Shown piece after piece: positions 1 through 8,394 of a stretch of 64,000 nucleotides of DNA (position 1 is the first letter of the stretch; each line of letters starts with the position of its first letter). The notes beneath the pieces are model-generated. The model was given only the letters and a program-made list of their open reading frames with translations, did not search any database and was not told the DNA's origin. The DNA is from Defluviitaleaceae bacterium (GTDB taxonomy: Bacteria; Bacillota; Clostridia; Lachnospirales; WQUN01), in contig WQSG01000004.1 in assembly GCA_009788055.1 (NCBI GenBank), positions 23,752 through 87,751 of the forward strand, read 5' to 3'. The position numbers were made by a program, and so were the translations under genes.

Positions 1-675
1 AAAACATTCAAAATAGGCGAAACCACGTTGAATTGAAGCAGTGCGAAAAAGTCTTAAAAAGCTGAAAATCACGCGTAAAAAAAGACAAAACGTTACAAAG
101 AACAAGACCCCGAAAAAGTAAGGGAATACCAAGAATCTATTGCCGATACTCCAAAGGAGTCCATTGTCTATGTTGACGAAACGGGAATAGATACATTTAT
201 CCACAGGGATTATTGCAAAGCAAAGCGCGGCAAGAAAGTGATTGGTAAAGTAGCGGGAAAAAGGTACAAGCGTATAGGAATTGTGGCAGCCAAGCTCTCT
301 TCAAGAATAGACCTGTCCGAAAACTCCGTAATGCCGCCTTTGCGGAGTTTTCGGACAGGTCTAATAATAGAACCGTTGCAATATGAAGGCACAATGGATT
401 CCGGTTTGTTTGAAACGTGGTTTAAAAAAAGACTTTTGCCTGCACTTCCCCCCAACAGCACCATTGTCATGGACAGGGCTTCTTTTCACAGGAAGAGCAG
501 GCTTGTTCCGCTTGCAGAAAAGTTTAGACATAGAATTGTATTTCGCTCACCTTACAGCCCGGAGATTAACGACATCGAACCCTTTTGATCTTGGCTGAAA
601 AATCGACTTCGCAAGGTCCTTCCTCATTTTCATGATTTCGATTCCGCTTTGGAAGACTGTTTTAAGGTTGTTTGA
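1..675 (+). pseudogene. IS630-family transposase remnant
   Basis: Degenerate DDE transposase cut by the window edge. The DDE core is readable in one frame from about 90: VYVDETGID holds the first catalytic Asp, IVMDRASFH the second, and SPEINDIEPF precedes the last acidic residue of IS630-type enzymes. Upstream, AVRKSLKKLKITRKK (about 40-80) lies in another frame, so a frameshift falls at the run of seven A near 76; some IS630 elements use programmed slippage at such runs, but earlier stops in both frames suggest decay. The usual PFWSWLKNRLRK reads PF-stop-SWLKNRLRK, a TGG to TGA change at 586-588; the frame then continues to a second stop at 673. A palindrome is inserted at 308-363. TGA is used as a normal stop elsewhere in the window, so Trp recoding is unlikely. 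Confidence 0.85.
308..363. repeat. Perfect 21-bp inverted repeat inserted in the transposase
   Basis: Arms 308-328 and 343-363 are exact reverse complements around a 14-nt loop; the arm core reads CTGTCCGAAAACTCCG. It interrupts the transposase between IVAAKLSSR and LIIEPLQYEG, where related IS630 proteins run straight through. It adds about 18 codons without breaking the frame. It looks like a small mobile palindromic element that landed in the IS. No other copy was noticed in this window. Confidence 0.8.
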
Positions 676-723
676 GTATATACCTTAAAAATTGCAATCT
701 GTTCAACAGATTTTTGGGCATAG

Positions 724-766
724 AAAAACCGCTTGCGGAAATTTTTAATCCATGCAAGCGGTTTTT
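724..766. terminator. Bidirectional intrinsic terminator
   Basis: A 13-bp stem (AAAAACCGCTTGC at 724-736 with its complement at 754-766) is flanked by A and T runs, so it can work in both directions. It lies just past the stop of the minus-strand M23 gene and after the IS remnant. A shorter relative with the same GCTTGCGGAAAT/ATGCAAGC core occurs at 18178-18206. Confidence 0.75.
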
Positions 767-778
767 TTGTCTTTCTTC

Positions 779-1573
779 CTAATACATATCCAGCAACAAA
801 TCTGATGGATTCATGGGGGAACCGTTGTAGGTGACGTGTAGGTGAACATGGGTTCCGTTGTTGGCTGCGGAAATTGACGGGCGACCGATGCCGCCGATGA
901 TTTGACCCGAGCGCACGATATCGCCCTCTTGTACAAGGACGCTTTCCATAAGCTGGCCGGTGGTTGTCTGCCAGCCGTTGCCGTGGTCGATTGTTACATA
1001 GTTACCGCGCCAGAAGTCTGTACCGATTGACACTACGCGCCCGTCTGCGCCTGCGCGAACAGGGTCGCCCTCGGCGGCAGAGATTCGCAGATTGTCATTT
1101 GTACTAAACCTGTCCATGGTTGGGTCGAAGATTAATGCGGTTACGCTGAAGGGCATTACCACTTCGCCGTAAACGGGCCACGCAAGTCGGTCTTCGGATG
1201 TGAACGGCTCGAAGGTTTCCACTGCGGGCGGCGGTGGCGGAGCGGGTGGTTCGGGTTCGGGCTCTTGCTCCGTTTCCGTCACGGGCGGCTCTGTCGGTTG
1301 CGGCTGTTCACGCGGGGGCGGTGTCGGCACGGGTTCGGGCGGCGGCGTTTGGCGCGGCCTAAACCATGCTTCGTCCATTTGGTCTAAATAGCTGTCAACT
1401 TGGTCTGCACCTACGTACACAGTTGGTTCGTCTTCATATACTCCTGTCGGCGTCCTGTTTGCAATTGTTACAACCACTGCCAATATTGCAACCGCTCCCA
1501 GACAAGAATATAGTGCGATGAAAAATCCTTTCTTCCGAAAAATACTGCCCTCCGGCCAAGAAACATTTTTCAT
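779..1573 (-). CDS. Membrane-anchored M23 (LytM/SpoIIQ-like) protein
   Basis: 264 aa. The start is the ATG with GGAGGTGAGCG just upstream; an in-frame extension to 1681 lacks a site and overlaps the neighbour. A short cytosolic tail is followed by one membrane helix (about 14-37), a Pro/Glu-rich linker (about 75-120) and a C-terminal M23 domain. The second zinc motif survives as HVHLHV, but the usual first motif HxGxD reads NDNLRIS, so the first His and Asp ligands are missing. Bacillus SpoIIQ is likewise a catalytically impaired M23 protein that serves as a forespore anchor for the mother-cell channel. A sporulation or envelope scaffold role is inferred. The copper amine oxidase-domain gene lies 67 bp upstream in the same direction. 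Confidence 0.8.
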   Translation of the reverse strand: MKNVSWPEGSIFRKKGFFIALYSCLGAVAILAVVVTIANRTPTGVYEDEPTVYVGADQVDSYLDQMDEAWFRPRQTPPPEPVPTPPPREQPQPTEPPVTETEQEPEPEPPAPPPPPAVETFEPFTSEDRLAWPVYGEVVMPFSVTALIFDPTMDRFSTNDNLRISAAEGDPVRAGADGRVVSIGTDFWRGNYVTIDHGNGWQTTTGQLMESVLVQEGDIVRSGQIIGGIGRPSISAANNGTHVHLHVTYNGSPMNPSDLLLDMY

Positions 1574-1640
1574 TCGCTCACCTCCTAATATAAAATTTAT
1601 ATCGGGAGTATTGCCTTGTAGCGGGGCGGCTAAACCTTTT

Positions 1641-2363
1641 TTATGTGAACAATTGCATAATTTCTTCCAGCGGCTCTCCAATGTCGGGTCGGATTATCGT
1701 AATCACGCGGGCAATTCCGTCTTGTATATTAATGAAGTAATGCCCGTAAACATTTACGGCAACGTCGGGAATGCCCATGTCCATTGTGGTTTGGAATGTC
1801 TCCCATGTGTCGCGCACTATTGTCACGGGTGGAAGATTGCGGTTTATGCTCATTCCCATTTCTTCGGAGTGCAGCACCATTTGGTCAACGAAAACGGCGG
1901 CTTCTTCGGGAGTGATTTCGTGGGTGGAAATGCTTACCGTCACGCCAAGCGGGCTTGTTGCGGTGAAATCGTGCGGGTGAGAACCTGCGGATTCTGTCCA
2001 GTGCTGCGGCAAATTGAATACAGGATTATACGGGTATGGCAACGGCATAGTCAGCGGTATTTCAGGCACTGCATCGGGAACAGGCGGCGGCACAACTGCG
2101 TCGGGTGATGTCAGCATTACAATTCCGTCGAAAAAATCTACTTGCAGTCCAACAATGTCTGCAATTGCGCGGACGGGTAGGTAAGTTCTGCCATTCATGA
2201 TAAACGGCTGCGAATCTGCCGCAAACGAAACAGGCGCACCGTTAAACATTACGCCAACGCCGAAGAAAATTTCACGCGCCACGGGCGACGCCGAAACAAC
2301 CGCGCCGCCAAGTAACGCAGTAAAAATCACGCCGCAAATAAATCCTTTTAATTTGTTAATCAT
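1641..2363 (-). CDS. Secreted protein with copper amine oxidase N-terminal-like domain
   Basis: 240 aa; start supported by GGGGAG 8 nt upstream. An N-terminal signal helix ends near VVSASP. Next comes a typical copper amine oxidase N-domain (about 35-80) with the family signature NGRTYLPVRAIADIVG. In Firmicutes this module is a cell-surface domain, usually without oxidase activity. The C-terminal half (about 110-240) resembles a PsbP/DUF1795-like alpha-beta fold with the segment GMGIPDVAVNVYGHYFI; I do not recognise it firmly. It probably shares a transcript with the downstream M23 gene, which points to an envelope role. Function unknown. Confidence 0.75.
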   Translation of the reverse strand: MINKLKGFICGVIFTALLGGAVVSASPVAREIFFGVGVMFNGAPVSFAADSQPFIMNGRTYLPVRAIADIVGLQVDFFDGIVMLTSPDAVVPPPVPDAVPEIPLTMPLPYPYNPVFNLPQHWTESAGSHPHDFTATSPLGVTVSISTHEITPEEAAVFVDQMVLHSEEMGMSINRNLPPVTIVRDTWETFQTTMDMGIPDVAVNVYGHYFINIQDGIARVITIIRPDIGEPLEEIMQLFT

Positions 2364-2499
2364 CAGATATCTCCCCTCGGAATATTTATGAAAAGATTAT
2401 ATCACCTTTCCAAGAAATTTTCCGTGGATTATTGCAAAAGCAACGATATTCAGTTATTATTCAGAGTGTTAGGTTTTGATGAAATGGGGGGAATTTCAT

Positions 2500-5448
2500 A
2501 TGTCTAAAAACATATATGCGGTATCGTTTATACTGTGCGTTGCATACTTATTCACAAATATTACCGTTTTTGCACAGCAAGACGGCACCGCAACTTCCGA
2601 GCGTTTTTTTGCGAATTATGCCATTACCCCATACAGAGGGCAATACAATAATTTTCCCGGTGACGAAGCAAACGCGGTAGTACAAACCCGCGATGGTTTT
2701 ATATGGTTTGGCGGATACGGCGGGTTGCACCGTTATAACGGTGGTGCTAATTTTACATCGTGGACCGCGCTTACGCCGAACGGCTTTGGTAGTTCCAGCA
2801 TCCGCGCACTGTACGAAGACGCAAACGGCGTGTTGTGGATTGGCACAAACGACCGCGGCATAGTAGCGTTTGAACACGGGGTGTTTACCGTTTACGGGCG
2901 GGCAGACGGTTTGCCGTCAAGCAGTGTGCGAGCAATCACAGGCGATGCATACGGCAGAATATGGGGCGGCACAGCGGACGGAATTTTTTATATCGACAGC
3001 GAACGAAATATAACGCATATGCCGCTTGACACAAATGTTAGTACGCTTATTTCGTCGCTTGCGGTGGACGGTTACGGCAATGTTTTTGCCGTATTGGGCG
3101 GCGGCGAAGTTTACATTTTAACATTGGACGGGCAAACCATACGGCACGGCACGGAAAATGCGCGTACCGTCGGCATTATGGCAGACGGGCGTGTTTTAAT
3201 TGGTATGCGTGACGGCGTTGCCGTTATTTTGTGCGACTATAATCCGCAAGAAATTCCATTGCCTTACGGCAGTATCGAATCCGTTTTTGTGGACTCTAAC
3301 GATTTCACATGGATTTTATCCACCGATGGCATCGGCTTTTTCGATACAGACAAAATATTTCACAGCATAGGCAACCCAAACGGGGCGGGTTTTTACACCG
3401 ATATGTGGGAAGATTATCAAAGCGGCTTCTGGTTTACCGCAACACGGGGCGGCATAACGCGGCTTGCGCCAAGTGCGTTCACACGTGTTGGCGGGATTAA
3501 CGCAAACGGCGGCCCGTCTAACGCGGTTGTTTCTTGGAACGATTTGATAATCATAGGCACGGACGCGGGCTTAACTATTTTTGACGCGGACTGGAACACA
3601 TTGCATGAAGAATTTTCCGATATGTTTGAAACGCGCATTCGTGGTATTACCGTGTGTTCCCAAAATTATGTGTGGATTGCGACCCATGCGGATTGGGGCA
3701 TTGTGCGCTTTAACCCCGCAGACGGCACGTACACAAACTGGACACCCGAAGACGGCTTATCAACCGAGCGCACACGTTTTGTGCAAGAGATTTCCGACGG
3801 GGTTATTGTTGTGGGAACGGCGGCGGGCATTGATTTTATAAAAGATGACGTAATTGTTTCCGCTCATGATGTTTTTGGAACGGACGCTGAAATAAGAACG
3901 CCCGGCATGATGGTGCTTTCCACCGCATATACAACGGATGGTACGCTTTTCGCGGGTACGGACGGTGACGGTATTTATGCCGTAAACCGTAACGGCTACA
4001 CCCGCGTTACAGAGGAAGACGGTTTAACGGGCGGCATTGTGCTTCGCGTTTTATATGACGCGGAACTGGACGGCGTGTGGGCGGCGGCTTCGCCCGGGCT
4101 GTCGTTTATCGATGCCGAAAATAATGTTCATGCGATTGAAAAAGTACCGCCGCTAACTTTCTTGGACATTATGCGGCATGGCGACGACTTGCTTCTTATG
4201 TACTCCGGCGCGATTTTTCTAACGAATGCCGCCGATTTGCTTGACCCTTACGTGCCGTTTGAATACGAAACGATTTACAGGGGTTCGGGGCTTACCGCGC
4301 TGATAAACGCCAATGCGTGGAACATGGTCACAGATGACGGGCGGCTGTTTTTTAACACAGACAGAGGCGTTCAGCTATACAATTTTGAAAGTGAACCGCC
4401 GTCTTTTATTCCAAATGTGGGCATTGCGGAAATTTATATAGACGGCGTGAAGCAAACAAATTTCTTTAACGAAACGGTAGTTATCCCGCGTGGTTCGTAT
4501 CGTTTAACAATCCAGATGTCGTTGCTGTCTTTCGGCTTTGCAGATGATTCCGTGTTGCGCTTTATTCTCGAAGGACAAGATTCCACACCATACACGCTAA
4601 CACGCGGCAGTAACATGGAAATTTCGTACACAAATATTCGCGGCGGCGATTACACACTGCGCGTATGGTCGGAAGATTTTTACGGCAACATTGGGCATTA
4701 TATCGAAGTCGAATTTTTCAAAGAGCGCAGTTTTTTTGAACACATCGGCGTATGGATAGTGCTTGCCGCGCTGGCACTCTTAATTATGTACGGCATAAGC
4801 ATTTCCATTGTCCGTTACCGCACCCGCATTCTTTTGGCGCGTCAACAAGAATACCGCCAAATACTTTCTCAATCCCTTAAAGCAATCGTAAACACAATAG
4901 ATGCCAAGGACTCGTACACAAGCGGTCACTCTGCGCGGGTTGCCGCGTACTCTGTAGAACTTGCCCGCAGAATGTCCATGAGCGACGATTTTATAGAAAA
5001 TATGTACTACATCGGCCTGTTGCACGACGTTGGTAAAATCGGCATTTCCAATTACATCCTCAACAAACCCGGCCGCCTTACCAACGAAGAATACGAAACC
5101 ATCAAAACACACACCACCATTGGCTTTGAAATTCTCAAAGGCATAACCGCCATCCCCAACCTAACCGCAGGCGCGGTAGAACACCACGAACGCTGGGACG
5201 GAAAGGGCTACGTCAGCGGAAAAAGCAGCGACGATATCTCTCTGGAAGCCCGCATAATCTCCGTTGCAGACGTCTACGACGCAATGGCTTCCGACCGCGC
5301 TTACCGCGAAGCTCTGCCCAAATCCGCAATACTGGAAGAATTCCGACGCTGTGCGGGCTACCAATTCGACCCCGCCATAGCCGCAATCGCAATCGCCATG
5401 ATTGAAAATGATGAGTTTGAGAAGATTAATACGGAGGATGTTTTATAG
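2500..5448 (+). CDS. Beta-propeller sensor with Y_Y_Y and HD-GYP output domains
   Basis: 982 aa. ATG 2500 has a G-rich ribosome site 7-8 nt upstream; a TTG at 2476 would add eight residues without one. Signal helix 1-25, then about 45-630 made of repeated two-component-regulator-type propeller blades (W-I-G-T and G-I motifs such as DGLPSSSVRAI, EDGLSTERTRF). A Y_Y_Y-like beta domain (about 640-735), a membrane helix (about 746-770) and an intracellular HD-GYP domain (about 795-970) follow. HDVGKIG and HHERWDGKGY carry the metal-binding His/Asp residues; GYP reads GYV. Probable cyclic-di-GMP phosphodiesterase driven by an extracellular ligand. The layout resembles hybrid one-component sensors, but with HD-GYP replacing the histidine kinase. 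Ligand unknown. Confidence 0.88.
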   Translation: MSKNIYAVSFILCVAYLFTNITVFAQQDGTATSERFFANYAITPYRGQYNNFPGDEANAVVQTRDGFIWFGGYGGLHRYNGGANFTSWTALTPNGFGSSSIRALYEDANGVLWIGTNDRGIVAFEHGVFTVYGRADGLPSSSVRAITGDAYGRIWGGTADGIFYIDSERNITHMPLDTNVSTLISSLAVDGYGNVFAVLGGGEVYILTLDGQTIRHGTENARTVGIMADGRVLIGMRDGVAVILCDYNPQEIPLPYGSIESVFVDSNDFTWILSTDGIGFFDTDKIFHSIGNPNGAGFYTDMWEDYQSGFWFTATRGGITRLAPSAFTRVGGINANGGPSNAVVSWNDLIIIGTDAGLTIFDADWNTLHEEFSDMFETRIRGITVCSQNYVWIATHADWGIVRFNPADGTYTNWTPEDGLSTERTRFVQEISDGVIVVGTAAGIDFIKDDVIVSAHDVFGTDAEIRTPGMMVLSTAYTTDGTLFAGTDGDGIYAVNRNGYTRVTEEDGLTGGIVLRVLYDAELDGVWAAASPGLSFIDAENNVHAIEKVPPLTFLDIMRHGDDLLLMYSGAIFLTNAADLLDPYVPFEYETIYRGSGLTALINANAWNMVTDDGRLFFNTDRGVQLYNFESEPPSFIPNVGIAEIYIDGVKQTNFFNETVVIPRGSYRLTIQMSLLSFGFADDSVLRFILEGQDSTPYTLTRGSNMEISYTNIRGGDYTLRVWSEDFYGNIGHYIEVEFFKERSFFEHIGVWIVLAALALLIMYGISISIVRYRTRILLARQQEYRQILSQSLKAIVNTIDAKDSYTSGHSARVAAYSVELARRMSMSDDFIENMYYIGLLHDVGKIGISNYILNKPGRLTNEEYETIKTHTTIGFEILKGITAIPNLTAGAVEHHERWDGKGYVSGKSSDDISLEARIISVADVYDAMASDRAYREALPKSAILEEFRRCAGYQFDPAIAAIAIAMIENDEFEKINTEDVL

Positions 5449-5475
5449 TGAATCGTTTAGATGGGATGAAAAACA

Positions 5476-5793
5476 GTGTTTGATATTGAGAGCATTCAAG
5501 CCCTGTTTGATGGCGATGCCGTTAATTACAGAAAACATTTTACAACCCGAATTGAAGAGCGCAATATAACAAAAGCGGAAGTTGCTCATGCCATTTTATC
5601 GGGTGAGATTATTGAACAATGCCCTGATGATGAGCCATTACCCAGCGTTTTAATTTTGGGGTATACTAAGAATAATGAACCATTGCACATAGCTGTGGGT
5701 GTGGACGATTATGCAATTTGGCTAATTACAACGTATCGCCCGACACTTGATATTTGGGAATCGGATTACAAAACAAGGAAGGTGATTGTATGA
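5476..5793 (+). CDS. DUF4258 protein, putative toxin
   Basis: 105 aa with a GTG start and no convincing ribosome site. The segment HFTTRIEERNITKAEV followed by the IWLITTYRP end is typical of DUF4258, a small fold often paired with a YgiT/MqsA-like zinc protein. The stop overlaps the start of that partner (ATGA), so the two are translationally coupled. Together they look like a type II toxin-antitoxin module, with this protein the likely ribonuclease-like toxin; that role is inference from pairing. It lies directly after the HD-GYP gene on the same strand but looks like an independent cassette. Confidence 0.75.
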   Translation: MFDIESIQALFDGDAVNYRKHFTTRIEERNITKAEVAHAILSGEIIEQCPDDEPLPSVLILGYTKNNEPLHIAVGVDDYAIWLITTYRPTLDIWESDYKTRKVIV

Positions 5794-6056
5794 AATGCGT
5801 TGTTTGCAAGGGTGAACTGAAAAAAGCCACTACTTCCGAATTTAAAGATTTCCAAAATCGCATTATTTTCGTTCGTGATATCCCTTGCCATAAATGTTCT
5901 GAATGCGGCGAGTTTGTGTTTAGCTTGAAAGTCGGCGTAAGAGTTGAAGAAATTATAGATACACTAAAAGAATCCTTAACGGCGGAAATTGCGGTTGTAC
6001 AATATTCGCTAACGGAAATTAAAGCTGTACAATATTCCGAGACTGTTGCCGCTTAG
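5790..6056 (+). CDS. YgiT/MqsA-type zinc-finger antitoxin-like protein
   Basis: 88 aa. ATG 5790 overlaps the toxin stop and follows AAGGAAGGTGA. Two CxxC pairs (CVVC at residues 3-6 and CSEC near 36-39) form the YgiT-type zinc finger. The rest is a short helical tail (VGVRVEEIIDTLKESL). In MqsA the zinc domain binds the toxin and a separate HTH domain binds DNA; here no HTH is visible, so any autoregulation is unclear. Antitoxin role inferred from the coupled DUF4258 gene. Confidence 0.75.
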   Translation: MKCVVCKGELKKATTSEFKDFQNRIIFVRDIPCHKCSECGEFVFSLKVGVRVEEIIDTLKESLTAEIAVVQYSLTEIKAVQYSETVAA

Positions 6057-6080
6057 CACGCTCCCCCCCCAGCGGGGTAA

Positions 6081-7514
6081 TTACTGCGCTTTATACCTGT
6101 AATGCGGGTACTTGTCAAAGCGTGTGCGGCGTTGGCGCAGCATTCTGCGAAGGCGGCGTTTGTGTCGTGTTGCCACTACAAAAAACGAGATTGACAGCGT
6201 TAGCAGTGACAGGGTTAGCGGAATGATTAGCGTTAGTACATATTCGTTGTTCAAAAAAGAGAGTGCGCCCGTGAAAATTTGGAAGGGGTCGTAGATTTCT
6301 GCGGGGTAAATTTCGGGGGCGGGTTCGTATACGGTTTCGGCGTAATCGTAGCCCGGGGTGTATGCAAAAACGGAGTCTTGGCTGGTTAGCGTAACTTCTC
6401 CCACGCGAATGTTCTGCACGTAAACAGCCACACGCCCAAGGGTTGCGTCCGTAAGAACGGGTGGGGCAAGTGTTTCGGGGACGGAAAGCTCGTAGCGCAA
6501 CCACGAGTTAGACCAGCCGTGGGGAAGTTCAAAGGTCAAGTCATTGCTTGCCGCAAGCCGAACGCGTCCAATTTCTGTCATGTTGCCGCCGATTTCTTGC
6601 TTCACAGGAACGGTGACGGAATACGCCGCAGAATCAAAAACCGTAACGTATTCCATGGGCAAGGCGAAACCGTATCGCAAAAGCGCGGAAGTATCCGTAA
6701 ACGCGCCCGACCCCACGCCCTGCAAAACCGTTGCGATAAGCCGCCGTCCGTTTTGGTACGCGTATGTCACAAGGGTATTGCCCGCAGGAGTTGTCCAGCC
6801 TGTTTTTCCGCCAATGACAGCTTCATTATAAAACGTACCCGGGCGAATCATTTGGTTGAAATTTAACAAGTGCCGTGTTTCGGGTTGGCGTTCCGTTGGC
6901 GCGATATCGAAGCGCACGGATGAAATTATATTTGCGAAAATCGGATTCTGTACCGCTTCCCGCATGATTAACGACATATCATACGCCGTTGTAAAATGCT
7001 CCCTCGCGGGCAAACCGCTGGGATTAACAAAATTTGTATCAACCGCGCCAATTTGTGCGGCGCGGCGGTTCATCAAGTCTGTAAATTCTTCCACGCTTCC
7101 CGCGATATGCAGTGCCAGCGCAACCGAAACTTCATTCGCGGATTCCAACATCAACGCATACAACGCCTCATAGATGCTTAACGTTTCGCCAACGTCCATA
7201 TAAATATGCGACGAATTGCGCGGAATTGACCACACCGCATAGTCGCAAAACTCTATCCGTTCCGTTAAATCGGATGCTTGTTCCAGCACAACCATCGCTG
7301 TCATTACCTTGGTGACACTCGCCGGATACATCCGCTCGCGCCCCGCGCTCTCGTACAAAACAAGCCCTGTCGCCGCGTCCATCAGCACAACCGCGCCCGC
7401 CGTGTACTCCGGCTTTGCAGGAATTTCCGCTTCATACCCATAAACACTGGTAATTTGCACCGCAAGTAGATATAATACCAATAGTACGGAAATTTTCTTA
7501 GAAATTTTAATCAA
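6081..7514 (-). CDS. D-alanyl-D-alanine carboxypeptidase (S11, DacF-like)
   Basis: 477 aa. It trims the terminal D-Ala of peptidoglycan stem peptides outside the membrane. Signal peptide 1-27; catalytic SxxK as ASVTK (about 66-70), the SxN triad as SANEVS, and the KTG box as GGKTGWT. A C-terminal domain (about 290-390) is followed by a membrane helix (about 425-447) and a basic tail, unlike the amphipathic anchor of PBP5. The start is uncertain: a TTG at 7514 follows GAAAGGA with almost no spacing, and no ATG or GTG is better placed. A second S11 enzyme lies at 48163-49287. Confidence 0.9.
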   Translation of the reverse strand: MIKISKKISVLLVLYLLAVQITSVYGYEAEIPAKPEYTAGAVVLMDAATGLVLYESAGRERMYPASVTKVMTAMVVLEQASDLTERIEFCDYAVWSIPRNSSHIYMDVGETLSIYEALYALMLESANEVSVALALHIAGSVEEFTDLMNRRAAQIGAVDTNFVNPSGLPAREHFTTAYDMSLIMREAVQNPIFANIISSVRFDIAPTERQPETRHLLNFNQMIRPGTFYNEAVIGGKTGWTTPAGNTLVTYAYQNGRRLIATVLQGVGSGAFTDTSALLRYGFALPMEYVTVFDSAAYSVTVPVKQEIGGNMTEIGRVRLAASNDLTFELPHGWSNSWLRYELSVPETLAPPVLTDATLGRVAVYVQNIRVGEVTLTSQDSVFAYTPGYDYAETVYEPAPEIYPAEIYDPFQIFTGALSFLNNEYVLTLIIPLTLSLLTLSISFFVVATRHKRRLRRMLRQRRTRFDKYPHYRYKAQ

Positions 7515-7530
7515 TCCTTTCAGTTATAAA

Positions 7531-7686
7531 AGTTCTCGGGGACTTTGTCCCCGAACCCCTACGAACTTTTTTGAAAAAAAGTTCGACAAAAAACTTTAGC
7601 CTGAAAATCGCTTGCGCGATTTTCAAAGATAGGGTCAAGGGACAACGTCCCTTGCAGGGGATTGGGGACGGAGTCCCCAAGGTCTT
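7531..7686. repeat. Modular palindromic repeat, copy A
   Basis: It fills the gap between a carboxypeptidase gene and a response regulator. Modules in order: GGGGACTTTGTCCCC hairpin, CGAACTTTTTT/GAAAAAAAGTTCG hairpin, central stem GAAAATCGC/GCGATTTTC, AAGGGACAACGTCCCTT hairpin, and a final GGGGACGGAGTCCCC hairpin. The left end is the AACTTTTTTGAAAA type and the right end the AAGGGAC type, so this is a composite copy. Confidence 0.85.
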
Positions 7687-7713
7687 ATTGCTTAATCTTT
7701 AGTGAGGTGAAAA

Positions 7714-8394
7714 ATGGCGCATATTTTGGTTGTTGATGATGAAAAGAATATTGTTAAAGGAATCAAGTTTAGCCTTGAGCAAGACGGCATGAAAGTTGAT
7801 ATGGCGTATGACGGCGAAGAAGCATTGCAGATGGCGCGGGATAATACGTATGACTTGATTATTTTGGATGTCATGTTGCCGAAAATTGAAGGGACGGATG
7901 TGTGCCGCCAGATTAGGGAATTTAGTGCGGTGCCTGTAGTAATGGTAACGGCAAAAGGCGACGACATGGATAAGATTATGGGCTTGGAATACGGCGCGGA
8001 CGACTATATTACAAAGCCGTTTAACATTTTGGAATTGAAGGCAAGGATTAAAGCTATTTTGCGACGTGCGGCGCGGGAGAAACCGAAAGCGAAAAACCAT
8101 ATTGTAGTGGTGCGGGACGTTTCGTTGGACACGCAATCGCGGCGCGTTTTTGTGATGGACGCAGAAATTTACCTTACCGCAAAAGAATACGACCTTCTGG
8201 AATTTATGATGAACAACGTTGGCAAGGTGTACACCCGTGAAGCTTTGCTTACACAGCTTTGGGGCGCAGACAACGCGGGCGATGTTCGCACGGTGGACGT
8301 TCATGTGCGCCGTCTTCGAGAAAAAATAGAGGAAAATCCATCAGACCCGAAATATATTTTCACCAAATGGGGTGTGGGCTATTACTTCCGATAA
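7714..8394 (+). CDS. OmpR/PhoB-family response regulator
   Basis: 226 aa with a GAGGTG site upstream. Receiver domain (1-120): acidic pocket VDDEK, phospho-acceptor Asp in LIILDVMLP, and the switch Lys in TKPF. A winged-helix DNA-binding domain follows (about 130-226) with the family ending VRRLREKIEENPSDPKYIFTKWG broken over positions 190-220. The downstream kinase gene overlaps its end by 23 nt, so the two form a cognate pair. It resembles WalR/PhoP-type regulators of envelope or phosphate stress, but the regulon cannot be named from sequence. Confidence 0.93.
   Translation: MAHILVVDDEKNIVKGIKFSLEQDGMKVDMAYDGEEALQMARDNTYDLIILDVMLPKIEGTDVCRQIREFSAVPVVMVTAKGDDMDKIMGLEYGADDYITKPFNILELKARIKAILRRAAREKPKAKNHIVVVRDVSLDTQSRRVFVMDAEIYLTAKEYDLLEFMMNNVGKVYTREALLTQLWGADNAGDVRTVDVHVRRLREKIEENPSDPKYIFTKWGVGYYFR

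Noticed and set aside
586..588. TGA read as Trp (altered genetic code)
   Set aside because: TGA ends many intact genes here, for example the GerMN, comEC-overlap, DUF58 and SWIM stops, so it is a normal stop codon.
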